From Homarus americanus (Eukaryota; Arthropoda; Malacostraca; Decapoda; Nephropidae): 64,000 bases of DNA. The notes beneath the pieces are model-generated. The model saw only the letters and a program-made list of their open reading frames with translations, did not search any database and was not told the origin of the DNA. Shown here one piece after another: positions 11,370-23,179 of the stretch; the first letter of the stretch is position 1, and each line of letters begins with the position of its first letter. The stretch is from contig NW_024736071.1 in the NCBI RefSeq assembly GCF_018991925.1, positions 12,951,758-13,015,757 of the forward strand, in the 5' to 3' direction. The position numbers and the translations under genes were made by a program.

Positions 11370-13857
11370 GAGTGGCCCCCCATGGAGAGAGATCTTGTAA
11401 TGCTCAGGGCTTCCTTCTACAACAAGGGAGATCCTTATAGTAGGCGATTTAACCTTGGCCAAATAGATTGGACCCCGACCTTACAGGTAGCTCGGTATCA
11501 GAGGATTTCCTCAGGAAACGATCAGGACTGTTTCCTAAGTCAACATATAACCAGCCCACCCTGGGTAATATGCTCTCGATTTAGTTCTGTGAACAGAGAA
11601 AAGCCTCATTAGCAATAATAGGGTAGGGAGCAAGACTTGCAAACAGCGATCACAAAAGAAATTAGATTCCAGTTAGATTTTTCCAGGTCAGACGTAAGGA
11701 AAATTCCATTAAGAATCTGAATTTTAGAAAGAGGCAAACTTTGATAGTTTAAAAGCAGCTGAGAGGGTGTAGCTCTTGGGCGTAACCTGTTAGATGACAC
11801 CGACCTGATAAGATCTGAAGTTGTCGAGGTTCCGGCGAATTTAAATAATGAATTGCCATCACAAGGCCAAGACATACCATACAAAAAACTCCAGATCAGG
11901 GCAATAATGACCTAAATGGATAAATAATTATTTTAAGAACATTATTAGCCAAGGAAGGCTAAACAAATTAGAAGGAACAATCCGTGGCGAAATTTGCCTC
12001 CGGAGATTATAATGTGATGGCGGTGGGGTTAAGAACCGAGATAAGAAAAGCAAGAGGAATAATAGACTGAAGATAGCAGGGGGGCCAAGACAAACCCCAA
12101 AGTTCTGCAAATGTATCCAAACTAAAACCTGGATAGATTGGACCAATCGTTCAGATACCTGTTGAGCTAACTTGTGCGATGGAGAAAATGAGCAATAATC
12201 TGAGACAAAAATATTTTCAGCAGTTTTCTACCGAAAATTTAAACATGATGCCGAGGCACCGACTCTATTCAGAGATAGTGAAGAAACAAATTAAGCGAAG
12301 ATAGTAGTGACTAATGCTTGATGTTAATAAGCAAATAGACAAACTGAAGCGAATAGAACTGGTCGATGAGATATTTGCCAGAGTATTAAAGGAATGTAGG
12401 AAAGAGCTTAGTATGCCCTTAGCAAAGGTGTTGCTATGTCATTAAAACAGGTGTGAGTACCAGATTCCTGGAGGATATGAAATGTAATACTGATTTTCAG
12501 AGAGGATAGATCATTATCCTCTAACTACCGTAAATCGGTCTAACATCAATAGTAAACAAATTAGTCCGAATCAATCATTTCAAACTCTATTCAAAACCAC
12601 TTGGAGAAGCACTAGAAGTTGATCAATGAGATTCTAACATGGCTTCTGGCGGGCGTTTATGTCTAACTAATCGTAACATTCTTTTCATCAAGTTTTCGAA
12701 TCGAAAGTGGTATATCTCGACTTTTATAAAACCTTCGACAAAGTCCCCTGAACTAATTAGAAAGGTAAAGCGCATAGAAAAAGTAAGGTAATATCCTCAA
12801 ATGGATTAGGTAGGCGTGGTTGCAGGACGCAGGAAACAGCGAGTGAGCATAAATGGCATAAATCATTGAACCGCGATCACTAAGCGATTCCCCAAGGCTC
12901 AGTACTTGGACCATTATTATTTTATTATATACATAAACGACATAGATATCGGCATAGACAGCAACATAAGTAAATTTGCTGATGACACTAAAATGGAACG
13001 TGTAATTTAATCTGGCCGAGGACTCTGCAAAACTACAGGAAGATCTAAACAAATTTTTCAGATATTGGTCGGAAAACTGGCAGATGAAATTCAATGTGGA
13101 CAAATGCAAAAGTACTCAGTATAGGAGATGTGAAGCAAACCAGTTATCAGATGAACTTTCTTGATGCCATTGTGGAATCCGACTGCGAAGATTTAAGAGT
13201 AATGATAAGTAGGAATCTTAAGCCAAAAAATTAAACAATGTGTTTTTGCTGCGTAACAAGGCTAATAAAGTACTTGGGTTCATACAAAAGGAGTGTTAGT
13301 TACAAGACTAGTGAGGTCATCTTAAATTTATATCTAGCTTGTGAGACCTCACCTGGAATCCGCAGTTGTTCAGTTCTGGTCACCGTGTTACAGAATGGAT
13401 ATAGAATCGCCAAGAAATAATCCAGAGGAGAATAAATAAAGACAAATCCGGGCTTTAGGAACCTTGGAGGTACAGAGACAGGTTAAAGCATCTTAATTTT
13501 GCACTCCCTCGAGGCGTGGAAGTGAGGGGCGACATGATGGGGGTGTATAAATGGAAGTCAGGGGTTAAACAAGGGGACATTACAAAGGTACTCCAACTAT
13601 CCAACCAGAGCGAACTCATCAACAATGGTTTTTAAATTAGACATATTTAGATTTCGGCGTGAAATAGAGCAAAAACACTGGTTTGGGAACAGGTAGTGGA
13701 TGAATGGAACAAGTTGCAAATATCATCGTATCGAATACGCTGGATAGCCAAACACAGGTTGGATGCTTATATGAGCAATAGGGTTGGTATAAACGGAAGC
13801 TGCCAGTATGGGTCAATAGGCTACAGCTGCAGTTTCTCCATTCTTATGTTCTTAGCA
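11370..13857 (+). mobile_element. Decayed CR1-like non-LTR retrotransposon (EN + RT remnants)
   Basis: Read in three frames, the plus strand shows collinear LINE motifs in the expected order. Endonuclease pieces: FNLGQIDW (11448-11471) and LANSDH (about 11636-11653). A segment with LAKVLL and SNYR follows (about 12400-12530). RT motifs: LDFYKTFDKVP (12716-12748), VLGPLLF (12902-12922), then IDSNISKFADDT with the catalytic FADD core at 12975-12986. The RT thumb/C-terminal part (NKANKVLGF, KTSEVIL, ERIKxRRMNK-like) continues to about 13780. The 3' end carries the tail unit TTCTTATG twice (13840-13854); CR1-clade elements typically end in a short 8-bp repeat. Many frameshifts and stops make it dead. 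5' boundary uncertain. Confidence 0.85.
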
Positions 13858-13930
13858 TTAACTCGTGGCACTTCAGTTTTGGTAACAGTGTACCTGACGT
13901 TGAGGCTGAGGGTGAGATGGTGGTGCTGGG
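13858..13930 (-). repeat. Dispersed repeat, inverted relative of 16879-16940
   Basis: Its reverse complement contains CCCTCAGC, CGTCAGGTACACTGTTACCA and AACTGAAGTGCCA, closely matching 16879-16940 on the plus strand. The match ends exactly at the LINE tail (13854-13857), suggesting the LINE inserted into or truncated this copy. Confidence 0.6.
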
Positions 13931-14251
13931 GCGGGGAGGTGATACACTGCCTTGTTTCATGCACTACAGTACTAATACAAGATAAATATAACAGCATGTG
14001 TTATCTCTACTCATTGTATATCCAAGATCCTAATAACATCACGATATAACCAAGCAATACTACAACTGCATATCATATATTTTAACCTGGAGGCTTTCAT
14101 TACAGGATACATGGCCCCATTAATGAATATAGTACAGTATGCTGAAGCCGGAAATCTGCACATAAGCTGTTGGGTCACATATAAAATGCGATTCATATTA
14201 TTCTTTCTTTCTCTCTCTACCTTTATTATACAAGCATTGAGCTAAGATTGA

Positions 14252-14253
<2 letters not shown>
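13931..14253. other. Unique spacer
   Basis: AT-rich; no supported gene. Ends in a short TTTCTTTCTCTCTCT tract before the (CA)n run. Confidence 0.45.

Positions 14254-14341
<88 letters not shown>
14252..14341. repeat. (CA)n microsatellite
   Basis: About 45 uninterrupted CA dinucleotides. Confidence 0.97.
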
Positions 14342-14344
<3 letters not shown>

Positions 14345-14689
14345 TATATCCTTGACCACTGGAGGGTCAAAACCTAATAGCCAAGCGGCCCCTCTTGGCC
14401 ATGTTCGGCCCCATTCCTTAAGTCCCTCTCCCCGACCCATCCTCACCACCGGGATCTCAACATAATAAAAAGTGACAATTTTGTTTCGGAAAGAAGTGGG
14501 ATCAATGTTGAACAGTGATGAACAATGAATTCAGCACCAGACAGTACCAGTGAGAGTAGTGACCCACCACTGAGATAATCACCCCTGGGAACTGACCACC
14601 ATCTTCTGACCAGGAGGTGCTAATCAGTCCACCATGGGAACAACAATGGGTCGGCTTCACACCTGACTACGAGATAACACAACACCACC

Positions 14690-14837
14690 TAGCAGAGAGT
14701 GAGGTATTGTGACACCACCCCACACCAGCCGGTGTCTCCATGACCACGTGAGGTCCTTCATATCAATACCTATGGACGAGTTACTGCACCACGTGAACAC
14801 CACACCACCTGGTGTCTCCATGACCACGTGAGGTCCT
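14690..14837. repeat. 80-bp satellite, left segment
   Basis: Copies of a unit containing GGTGTCTCCATGACCACGTG, AGGTCCTTCAT and GACGAGTTACTGCACCACGTG. The right edge at AGGTCCTT is where a LINE 3' fragment begins. Degenerate precursors extend leftward to about 14560. Confidence 0.85.
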
Positions 14838-15357
14838 TTATCTTGCGCTTGTGAGACCACACCTGGATTACGCAGTTCAGTTTTGGTCACCGATACAGAA
14901 TGGATATAGAATCCTGGGAAAGAATTCAGAGGAGAATGACAAGACTAATCCCGGGCATGAGGAACCTTGAGTATAGAGACAGGTTAAAGCATCTTAATTT
15001 GCACTCCCTCGAGAGAGGTAGAGCGAGGCCGACCTGATAGAGGTGTATAAATGGAAGTCAGGGCTAAACAAAGGGACATTACAAAGGTACTCAAACTATC
15101 CAACCAGGAGCGAACTCAAAAATGGTTTTAAATTAGACAAATTTAGATTTAGGCGCGAAATAGGTAAACACTGGTTTGGAAACAGAGTAGTGGATGAATG
15201 GAACAAGTTACCAAATATCATCATTAACTCGAATACGCTGAATAGCTTCAAACATAGGTTGGATGCTTATATGAGCAATAGGGGTTAGGTGTAAACGGGA
15301 CTGCCCAGTATGGGCCAATAGGCCCGCTGCAGTTTCCTCCATTCTTATGTTCTTATG
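14838..15357 (+). mobile_element. 5'-truncated CR1-like LINE 3' end inserted in the 80-bp satellite
   Basis: Encodes the C-terminal part of the same RT family as the 11.4-13.9 kb copy: LALVRPHLDYAVQF-like (14841-14883), MRNLEYRDRLKHLNLHSLER (about 14960-15015), then KWKSGLNKGTLQR, FRFRREIGKHWFGNRVVDEW and SFKHRLDAYM (to about 15280). This copy is less mutated than the upstream one over the shared region: the last ~80 codons (15043-15288) are open. It ends with a GGCCAATAGGCCCG motif and two TTCTTATG tail units (15341-15357). Satellite sequence resumes immediately after. Confidence 0.88.
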
Positions 15358-15628
15358 TCAACCCCTACGGACGAGTAACTGCACCACGTGAACACCACTC
15401 CACCCTGTGTCTCCATGACTACGTGAGGTCTTTCATGTCAACCCCTACGGACGAGTAACTGCACCACGTGAACACCACTCCACCCTGTGTCTCCATGACC
15501 ACGTGAGGTCCTTCATTTCAACCCCTACGGACGAGTAACTGCACCACGTGAACACCACTCCACCCTGTGTCTCCATGACTACGTGAGGTCTTTCATGTCA
15601 ACACCTACGGACGAGTTACTGAACCACA
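15358..15628. repeat. 80-bp satellite, right segment
   Basis: Exact 80-bp spacing of TCAACCCCTACGGACGAGTA starts at 15358, 15438, 15518 and 15598. Units carry CACCACGTGAACACCACTCC, then CATGACTACGTGAGG. CACGTG E-box palindromes recur in every unit. Confidence 0.93.
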
Positions 15629-15880
15629 AGGCCTATGTGACCTCACACAGTATGGCAAGAGACTAGCCCGGCCATCAGCTGCAAACTATACAAATTTGTA
15701 TGTTCAATTCATGTTCCTTCTCCTTTCAGTAATGAAAGCTTTTGTTGAACGACCCACCCACCCCATGTCTTTGTACAGTATGCACAGTAATACGTCATTT
15801 TTGTCTAATGTATACTTTCAGCCTTCGGGCTGCAGAACTTTGTCAATAAACCGTTAATTATTATTATTATATATTATTAT
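15629..15880 (+). mobile_element. Retroelement 3' end with AATAAA and (ATT)n tail
   Basis: Ends with TTCAGCCTTCGGGCTG (15816-15831), then TCAATAAACCGTTAATTA and a short (TTA)n tail. The same ending is found inverted inside the 16-bp array at 2238-2300. Upstream sequence has no intact coding frame. Clade not determinable. Confidence 0.65.
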
Positions 15881-15882
15881 TA

Positions 15883-15886
<4 letters not shown>

Positions 15887-15915
<29 letters not shown>
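15887..15915. repeat. (CA)n microsatellite, short
   Basis: About 14 CA dinucleotides next to the (ATT)n tail of the retroelement. Confidence 0.95.
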
Positions 15916-15919
<4 letters not shown>

Positions 15920-16670
15920 GGTGCTTCTCTCTCCGATATGAATGTGACCTTGAATCAGTCACTCGTATTGGTATCTCAGACAACAATACGTTATAAATAT
16001 TTACGTAACCAAAAGCCGCATATAAAATAACTTACAGCTGATTTCAAACACGTAAGTTTGTGATGTGATTGAACTTATATAAATAGCATATGGGTGTTCT
16101 TACCTCGCTGTGTTTGAGACCATGCAGCGTCCTTGGACTGTTCGACCTTCCTAAACAACTAGGGAAGGCTTCTCCCCAACTCACTAATTCTCACCATGTA
16201 AATATTCGAATGAACTCTTCTTTTGCAGACTAAGCTTAGATTCGATATAGTTTATAGTTCGATGAATAAGGTCAATATTATAACAATTATCATAATAAAG
16301 TGTATAGTTCACATTATAGTAATTACCCGTCTAATGTTTACAATGAATTTTAATGACACTCGAAGCCGGAATTATATCTAAGGAGACTAGAGTGAACAAG
16401 GGCCAGCACTACTGTCCTCTCTGCCCAGGTATTGGTGGGAAACCTAGAGAGTTAATCTTCATATCTTATCAAACAAATTAGAATGTGTAATCGGATATGC
16501 GACTTAGGATTATACTTGATTGATAACCATAATATCATCTTACGTATTTTTAGTGAACACACAATTCCATCGTGTGTGTTCGTATGTGTGAGTTGTCAGA
16601 AAGGGGGAAAGCCTAAACGGACCCGCACACAGCCAGACATCCATCTTTGTTAAGATTGACGTGTTTTATA

Positions 16671-16671
<1 letters not shown>
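15916..16671. other. Unique AT-rich stretch
   Basis: No gene or repeat supported. Scattered short frames only. Confidence 0.45.

Positions 16672-16738
<67 letters not shown>
16672..16738. repeat. (TA)n microsatellite
   Basis: About 67 bp of pure TA. Confidence 0.97.
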
Positions 16739-16742
<4 letters not shown>

Positions 16743-16839
16743 TGTGTGTTTGTCTAAGTGAAGATATAAATTACCTGAGTAGAAGTAAGATATACTCTGT
16801 TATATTCACCTCGTATTAGTTGTGCATGAAGCGAACATG

Positions 16840-17000
16840 AACCGAGGCAGTGGTTCGTGCAGATGGCAGTGATCTAATACTTCACCCTCAGCTCCTACGT
16901 CAGGTACACTGTTACCAGAACTGAAATGCCAAGAGTTACAGGACCTCTCTTCCGGGGGGACCACTTTCTCTTATGATTGACTATACAGTACATCTCCTCC
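16840..17000 (+). repeat. Short dispersed repeat, full-looking copy
   Basis: Contains CCCTCAGCTCC, CGTCAGGTACACTGTTACCA, AACTGAAATGCCAAGAGTTA, TTCCGGGGGGACC and CTCTTATGATTGACTATAC. The first part recurs inverted at 13858-13930. The second part resembles 30905-31010 (TTCGGCGGACGGGGTGACTT, CTCTTGATTGACTG). No coding potential or tRNA boxes seen; class unknown. Confidence 0.55.
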
Positions 17001-17085
17001 TTCAGAAAAAACTGAAGGATAATTTTGACACAGTTTTCGAATAGAAAATAAATCTTGACAAAAAACCCACTGATAATACCTTTAC

Positions 17086-18606
17086 TTCACACACACTTGT
17101 AAAGGCGTCACTAGTAGAAAGACACTTGTAAAGGCGTCACTAGTAGGAAAAAACAATTTGTAAAGGCATCACTAGTAGGAAAAACACACTTGTAAAGGCA
17201 TCACTAGTAGGAAGACACTTGTAAAGGCGTCACTAGTAGGAAAGAACACACTTGTAAAGGCACTAGTAGGAAAAACACACTTGTAAAGGCATCACTAGTA
17301 GGAAGACACTTGTAGCGTCACTAGTAGGGAAGACACTTTGTAAAGGCGTCACTAGTAGGAAAACACACTTGTAAAGGCGTCACTATTAGGAAAACACACT
17401 TGTAAAGGCATCACTAGTAGGAAGACACTTGTAAAGGCGTCACTAGTAGGAGACACTTGTAAAGGCGTCACTAGTAGGAAAAACACACTTGTAAAGGCGT
17501 CACTAGTAGGAAAAACACACTTGTAAAGGCATCACTAGTAGGAAAGAACACACTTGTAAAGGCGTCACTAGTCGGAAGACACTTGTAAAGGCGTCACTAG
17601 TAGGGAAAGACATACTTGTATGTCACTAGTAGGAAAGAACACACTTGTGGCGTCACTAGTAGGAAGACACTTGTAAAGGAGTCACTAGTAGGAAGACACT
17701 TGTAAAGGCGTCACTAGTAGGAAAGAACACACTTGTAAAGGCGTCACTAGTAGGAAGACACTTGTAAAGGAGTCACTAGTAGGAAGACACTTGTAGCGTC
17801 ACTAGTAGGAAGACACTTGTAAAGGCGTCACTAGTAGGAAGACATACTTGTAAGGGCGTCACTAGTAGGAAAGAACACACTTGTAAAGGCGTCACTAGTA
17901 GGAAGACACTTGTAAAGGAGTCACTAGTAGGAAGACACTTGTGGCAGTCACTAGTAGGAAAGAACACACTTGTAAAGGCGTCACTAGTAAAGACACTTGT
18001 AAAGGAGTCACTAGTAGGGAAGACACTTGTAAAGGCGTCACTAGTAGGGGAAAGACATACTTGTGGGGGGCGCCACTAGTAGGAAGACACTTGTGCGGCG
18101 TCACTAGTAGAAAGACACTTGCAAAGGGTTACTAGAAAGAACACACTTGTAAAGGCGTCACTAGTAAGAAGACTTGTAAAGGCGTCACTAGTAGGAAAAC
18201 ACACTTGTAAAGGCATCACTAGTAGGAAGACACTTGTAAAGGCGTCACTAGTAGGGAAGACATTTGTAAGGGCGCCACTAGTAGGAAGACATTTGTAAAG
18301 GGGTCACTAGTAGGGGAAAAACACTTGTAAAGGCGTCACTAGAAGGAAGATATACTTGTAAAGGCGTCACTAGTAGGAAGACACTTGTAAAGGGGTCACT
18401 AGTAGAAAGACACTTGTAAAGGGGTCACTAGTAGAAAGACACTTGTAAAGGGGTCACTCGTAGGGGAAAGACACTTGTAAAGGCGTCACTAGTAGGAAGA
18501 CACTTGTAAAGGCGTCACTAGTAGGAGGACACACTTGTAAAGGCGTCACTAGTAGGAGGACACTTGTAAAGGGGTCACTAGTAGGAGGACACACTTGTGA
18601 AGGCGT
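17086..18606. repeat. 29-bp minisatellite with SpeI-site core, ~1.5 kb
   Basis: About 50 copies of CACTTGTAAAGGCGTCACTA plus GTAGGAAGA. Each unit contains the palindrome ACTAGT. Variants insert ACACA or AAAGA. Several units lack blocks (GTAGCGTC for GTAAAGGCGTC), giving an indel-rich array. It ends only about 20 bp from the polyadenylation signals of the candidate gene to its right. Confidence 0.95.
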
Positions 18607-18624
18607 TATATCTGACCTGCTTCG

Positions 18625-18690
18625 TTTATTGATACAGGCGATAATATATAAAATTGATCTCAGGATGCATTTTACCTTATCCGTTTTATT
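18625..18690 (-). promoter_or_regulatory. Two polyadenylation signals (AATAAA) for the candidate gene
   Basis: On the minus strand AATAAA occurs at 18690-18685 and 18630-18625, 61 and 121 bp beyond the stop codon of the candidate terminal exon. The placement suits a 3' UTR ending at the edge of the 29-bp minisatellite. Confidence 0.5.
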
Positions 18691-18750
18691 GTCTACCACA
18701 CTTGGCATAAGTATAAAGACTTGTAAGAGTTTGTTGAAGGCTTGTTGGTC

Positions 18751-19192
18751 TTAGCTCTCGTCGTTCTCCTCTTTACGTTGCTTCTCTGGGTTAAGAACTC
18801 TCGTGAAACAGTCTGCCAAAAGTATTCTGACTTGACGGATTTGGTTGTAGTCTATCCCAGGCGTACAAATCTTTTCTAGTCCAGCGATAATGATGAGAGA
18901 CAATGGTGAATGATTATGGTGAGGGACGGTGATAGAAACATTGAAATTCGTAATATTAATATAACGATTAACCATCCAGTCTTTGAAATTCGAAGCGGCA
19001 GTGTGATTGTAACTTATAACTAGATTGTAAGTAACACATGTAAGTAATTAAGAGTCATTACTTCATATACAGTCAGTACTCACGGTTGTCGCTGAGGACC
19101 TGCAGGTTTTGTTTAGTGGTGGCGCTGATTATTTCTTCACTCAATTCACAGAGAGGAGAGTCACGAAGTTGTCCATGGTGGAGTGAGTCAGT
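18751..19192 (-). CDS. Candidate host gene, two 3' exons, product unknown
   Basis: Minus strand. Exon A is 19192-19084; its frame reads DSPLCELSEEIISATTKQNL then QVLSDN, and it ends at a good donor (C|GTGAGTAC). The intron 19083-18876 (208 bp) ends in CTAG. Exon B is 18875-18751; it reads KICTPGIDYNQIRQVRILLA then DCFTRVLNPEK, an acidic/basic tail and stop TAA. Donor phase 1 plus the two bases AA at the acceptor give an in-frame Gln, so the two exons fuse without a stop for 77 codons. The composition is that of an ordinary soluble, helical protein C-terminus; I do not recognise the family. Exon A's 5' edge is weak: an in-frame TAA lies just upstream and the acceptor (CCCGAG) has a poor pyrimidine tract. 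Further upstream exons were not found. It may be a retained pseudogene piece, but the phase agreement argues for a real transcript. Confidence 0.5.
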
Positions 19193-19834
19193 CTCGGGTT
19201 ATAGTTCTTATCCAGACACTTTCCTGTCCAGTGTTTGAGTTTAACGATACAGAGCGATCCACTGCTGTTATATTATTCTGGTTCTTATCTCCAGTTCACT
19301 ACCCAGATGTACAAGATGGGAGGCAAAGTGGGTTCAAAACAGGTGTCCTTAATCAGCAAAGGAGACAACTTGGGAGGTGTGTGGATGGAGACGTGAAGGA
19401 ACACTGGGTACCTACTTTATTCCAGTGGAGTTTTCGTGCAGCTCACAACACTAGAAGTATGAGTCAACGTTACGTACGTGGTGGCGGTGGAAGACTGAGG
19501 GCGTCGGATGGGAGGCGAAGCTGGTCACTGACTGTGTCCTGTCACTGACACTTAGAAAACACCTACCCCATTACCCCCTCTCCACCACCCTTCACCCTGG
19601 GAGTATCGTGGTGCCCGGGTGATAGAGGTCTCGACATAGGTATTTCAGGGTCCTCACTAACCCAGGTATATTCAGCTCCCCTCTCAGGTATATCGAATCC
19701 CACCCCCCACCTCCCGGGTATATCGGGGTTCGCTGCTCGACATACCATATTCAAAAATAAGTGGCCCCCTGCACCACCCTGGTAATCTCAGCGTTATCAA
19801 GGTGCGTAATGGGTGGGTCCTTGGTGTTAACGCA
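19193..19834. other. Non-repetitive stretch, no confident exon
   Basis: A plus-strand frame of 121 codons (19183-19548) lies antisense to the start of exon A. It has no recognisable domain and I do not call it a gene. Near 19590-19760 weakly repeated CCCGGGTATATCGGGG-like pieces occur. Confidence 0.4.
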
Positions 19835-20396
19835 CCCGTCACGACCGTCGCCCTCCGCCAACTATCCCTGACCAGCCGCCCTCCGCCCACTTCGCTCCTT
19901 GACCCGCTGCCCTCAGCCACCACTCCTTGACCCGTTGCCCTCATGCCCACCACACCCAGACCCGCTGCCCTCCGCCACTACTCCTTGACCGCCGCACCTC
20001 ACGCCACCACACCCTGACCCGCCTCCCTCAAGACCACCACACCCTGACCCTTTGCCCTCCACGCCCCACTCTCCTTGACCCCGCCGCCCTCACGCCACCA
20101 CACACCTGACCCGCCTCCCTTAAGCCGACCACTCCCCGATCCACAATCCTCACACACACCACTCCCTGACTCGCCGTCCTCACTCCCACCATCCCCTGAC
20201 CAGCCGCCCCCACGCCACCACTCCCTGACCCGTTGCCTTCGTGCTCACCAACCCTGACCCTCCGCCCTCATGCACACCTCTCCCTGACCCTCCGCCCTCA
20301 CGCCCACCATCCCCTGACCAGCCGCCCTCACGCCACCACACCTTGACCAGCCGACCTCACGCCCACCACCCCCTGACCCACCGCCCTTACCCCCCA
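19835..20396. repeat. 28-30-bp C-rich minisatellite
   Basis: About 19 copies of CCCTGACCCGCCGCCCTCAC followed by GCCCACCA. Heavy indel variation. Coding-like frames are repeat translations. Confidence 0.9.
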
Positions 20397-21054
<658 letters not shown>

Positions 21055-21236
21055 TATTAGTAAGAGAGTAAGAGAGATAGAAAGCGTTATTGAAAAAGTA
21101 CCCATCAGCTTTCCTCCATCCTCTTTTAGTCTTTGTGGAAGGGTTTGATTCTGTCCTTACCTTCAGTAGTTATGAGAGAGATGTCGCCAGTTCGTTAGCC
21201 CAGTTTTAGCACGAACTAACAGTCCACTAACCACAT

Positions 21237-21380
21237 CACCTGAAAATAGGACACCCCAACTTTTTTCACCTAATATTAAACACCCTAACTTAACAGTACC
21301 CCTTCCCCCTCCCCAGGTGGCTTCAGGACGTCTACTGTAATCAACAGGTGAAATAAGCTAGGGTGTCTAATCTTCAGGTG
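21237..21380. mobile_element. 144-bp inverted-repeat element (MITE-like)
   Basis: The left arm 21237-21271 (CACCTGAAAATAGGACACCC...) and right arm 21346-21380 are imperfect reverse complements over about 35 bp; both begin CACCTGAA when read inward. The interior has a C-rich patch and no coding. No clear target duplication is visible. It could alternatively be a simple foldback sequence. Confidence 0.6.
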
Positions 21381-21666
21381 AGCCGACCACCCAAGTATAG
21401 TTTCGCAAACAGGTGACCCCCATTAATCCTTCCCAATTACTTGTTGCTGTCATGTCTAAGGTTTTATAACAACAAAGAGACTTTAATCCCCTCAGTTATT
21501 TCACAGATCGCCACGTGAGCCTGTCGACAGGTCTACCTCACATCTGATCGGCTTCTCGAAGGTATGTCGGTGAATTTCTGACTGACACTGCTGACGTTTC
21601 TGAAGAATTTGACAGCGACGTACTTTCTGAGAATGTAAGGAGGAACGCAAGAACAGACTTATGTAC

Positions 21667-21800
21667 ACACACTACTTGTAGAAGCACATACACTATACTC
21701 GTATAAGCACATACACTATATTTCATAAGCACATACACTATACTCGCAAAAGCACATACACTATACTTGCATAAGCACATACTGTACACTATACTCGCAT
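21667..21800. repeat. 22-bp minisatellite (GCACATACACTATACTCGTA)
   Basis: Six copies of AAGCACATACACTATACTCG plus 2-4 bases, with one TACTGTACACT variant. Confidence 0.9.
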
Positions 21801-22861
21801 TAGCACACTTTCACACACGCGAGCACCAACGCACATACAACACTCCTACGTGAATGTATGTACTCTGACACACATGCACGTGTGTATAAACATATCCAGC
21901 ATACACAAACATGAACGTGCACAGACATGAGTACATGTTTGTACACACACACACACACACACACTTGGCCAATACAGTATAATAAGGACAATCTATCATA
22001 GATGTTGTTGACATTCTTGATGTGACGCATGTTGCTGTGGAATGTTAAGTGACGCAGCAGTGCTGAATAATGTTGTGATGTAAAAATGGTGGTTGTCGTA
22101 GGAATGTTGGAGAATGTTGCGTGAAGCATTAATGTTGGATTTGATGGTTTTAATAAGCATAAGAATGTTGAGGATTGCAGTATTGTTGATGAATGTAGTG
22201 TACTGCACTCATGTTAAAGAATGTTAAAGAAGACACAAACTTAATATCTCTAAACAAACAAACAAACTAAGACCATTTAACAGCCTCCACATACACTCAG
22301 TCACACCTCCATGTGTATACATTATCTACACTACCAAGAACTAATCCAAATATACTGTGCTTTATTTTACGAGTTGAGACGTATCTTACTTCCTCTGCAC
22401 AGCTTATTATAACCTCCAATACTCGTGTCCTGTTCTGACCCGGTGTGTTGTGCTGTGTTCTCAAGTCTAGAGTCACCCGGTGCAATAATGGTATTTAGTA
22501 ATATTAAACAAAATTTGATCTAAAGTTGACTGTGTTCACCTTATCCATTATTATAAACCAGTCCCTCAATTTTCTCCGTACCTTCCCCCCGCCCCCTCCC
22601 TCTTCTCCCGTCGTCATTACATCAGTGAAATCCAATTTATCATCATCATCATCATTCTCTCTCTCTGTATGTCGTTCTTACTGCCCCTATCTCCTTTTAC
22701 TCAACTTTCTTCATCCGATGTTGAGGAATGTTGACAGGTTGAATAATGTTAATGAATGTTTTGAGAGTTGTTGAATAATGCACTGAAATGAGATGATTAG
22801 TTCCTGGTAACATTGAGAGACTTTTGACCATCTACAATATATATCTTTGTGTGTGTGCGTG
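21801..22861. other. Spacer with degenerate GAATGTTG motifs
   Basis: A (CA)n run lies at 21944-21964 and an AAAC run at 22251-22266. GAATGTTG or AATGTTG recurs irregularly at 22036-22230 and again at 22715-22775, perhaps a very old repeat. A CAT/CTCT tract is at 22638-22668. No gene supported. Confidence 0.4.
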
Positions 22862-23103
<242 letters not shown>

Positions 23104-23179
23104 TATTTATTTATTTTATTTATTTTTTTGGAGGGGGGAGGGATAGGGATGGTGAGTCATAATCCACAGTTTTCTACTT

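Noticed and set aside
19183..19548. 121-codon plus-strand frame
   Set aside because: No recognised domain; its beginning is antisense to the better-supported minus-strand exon.
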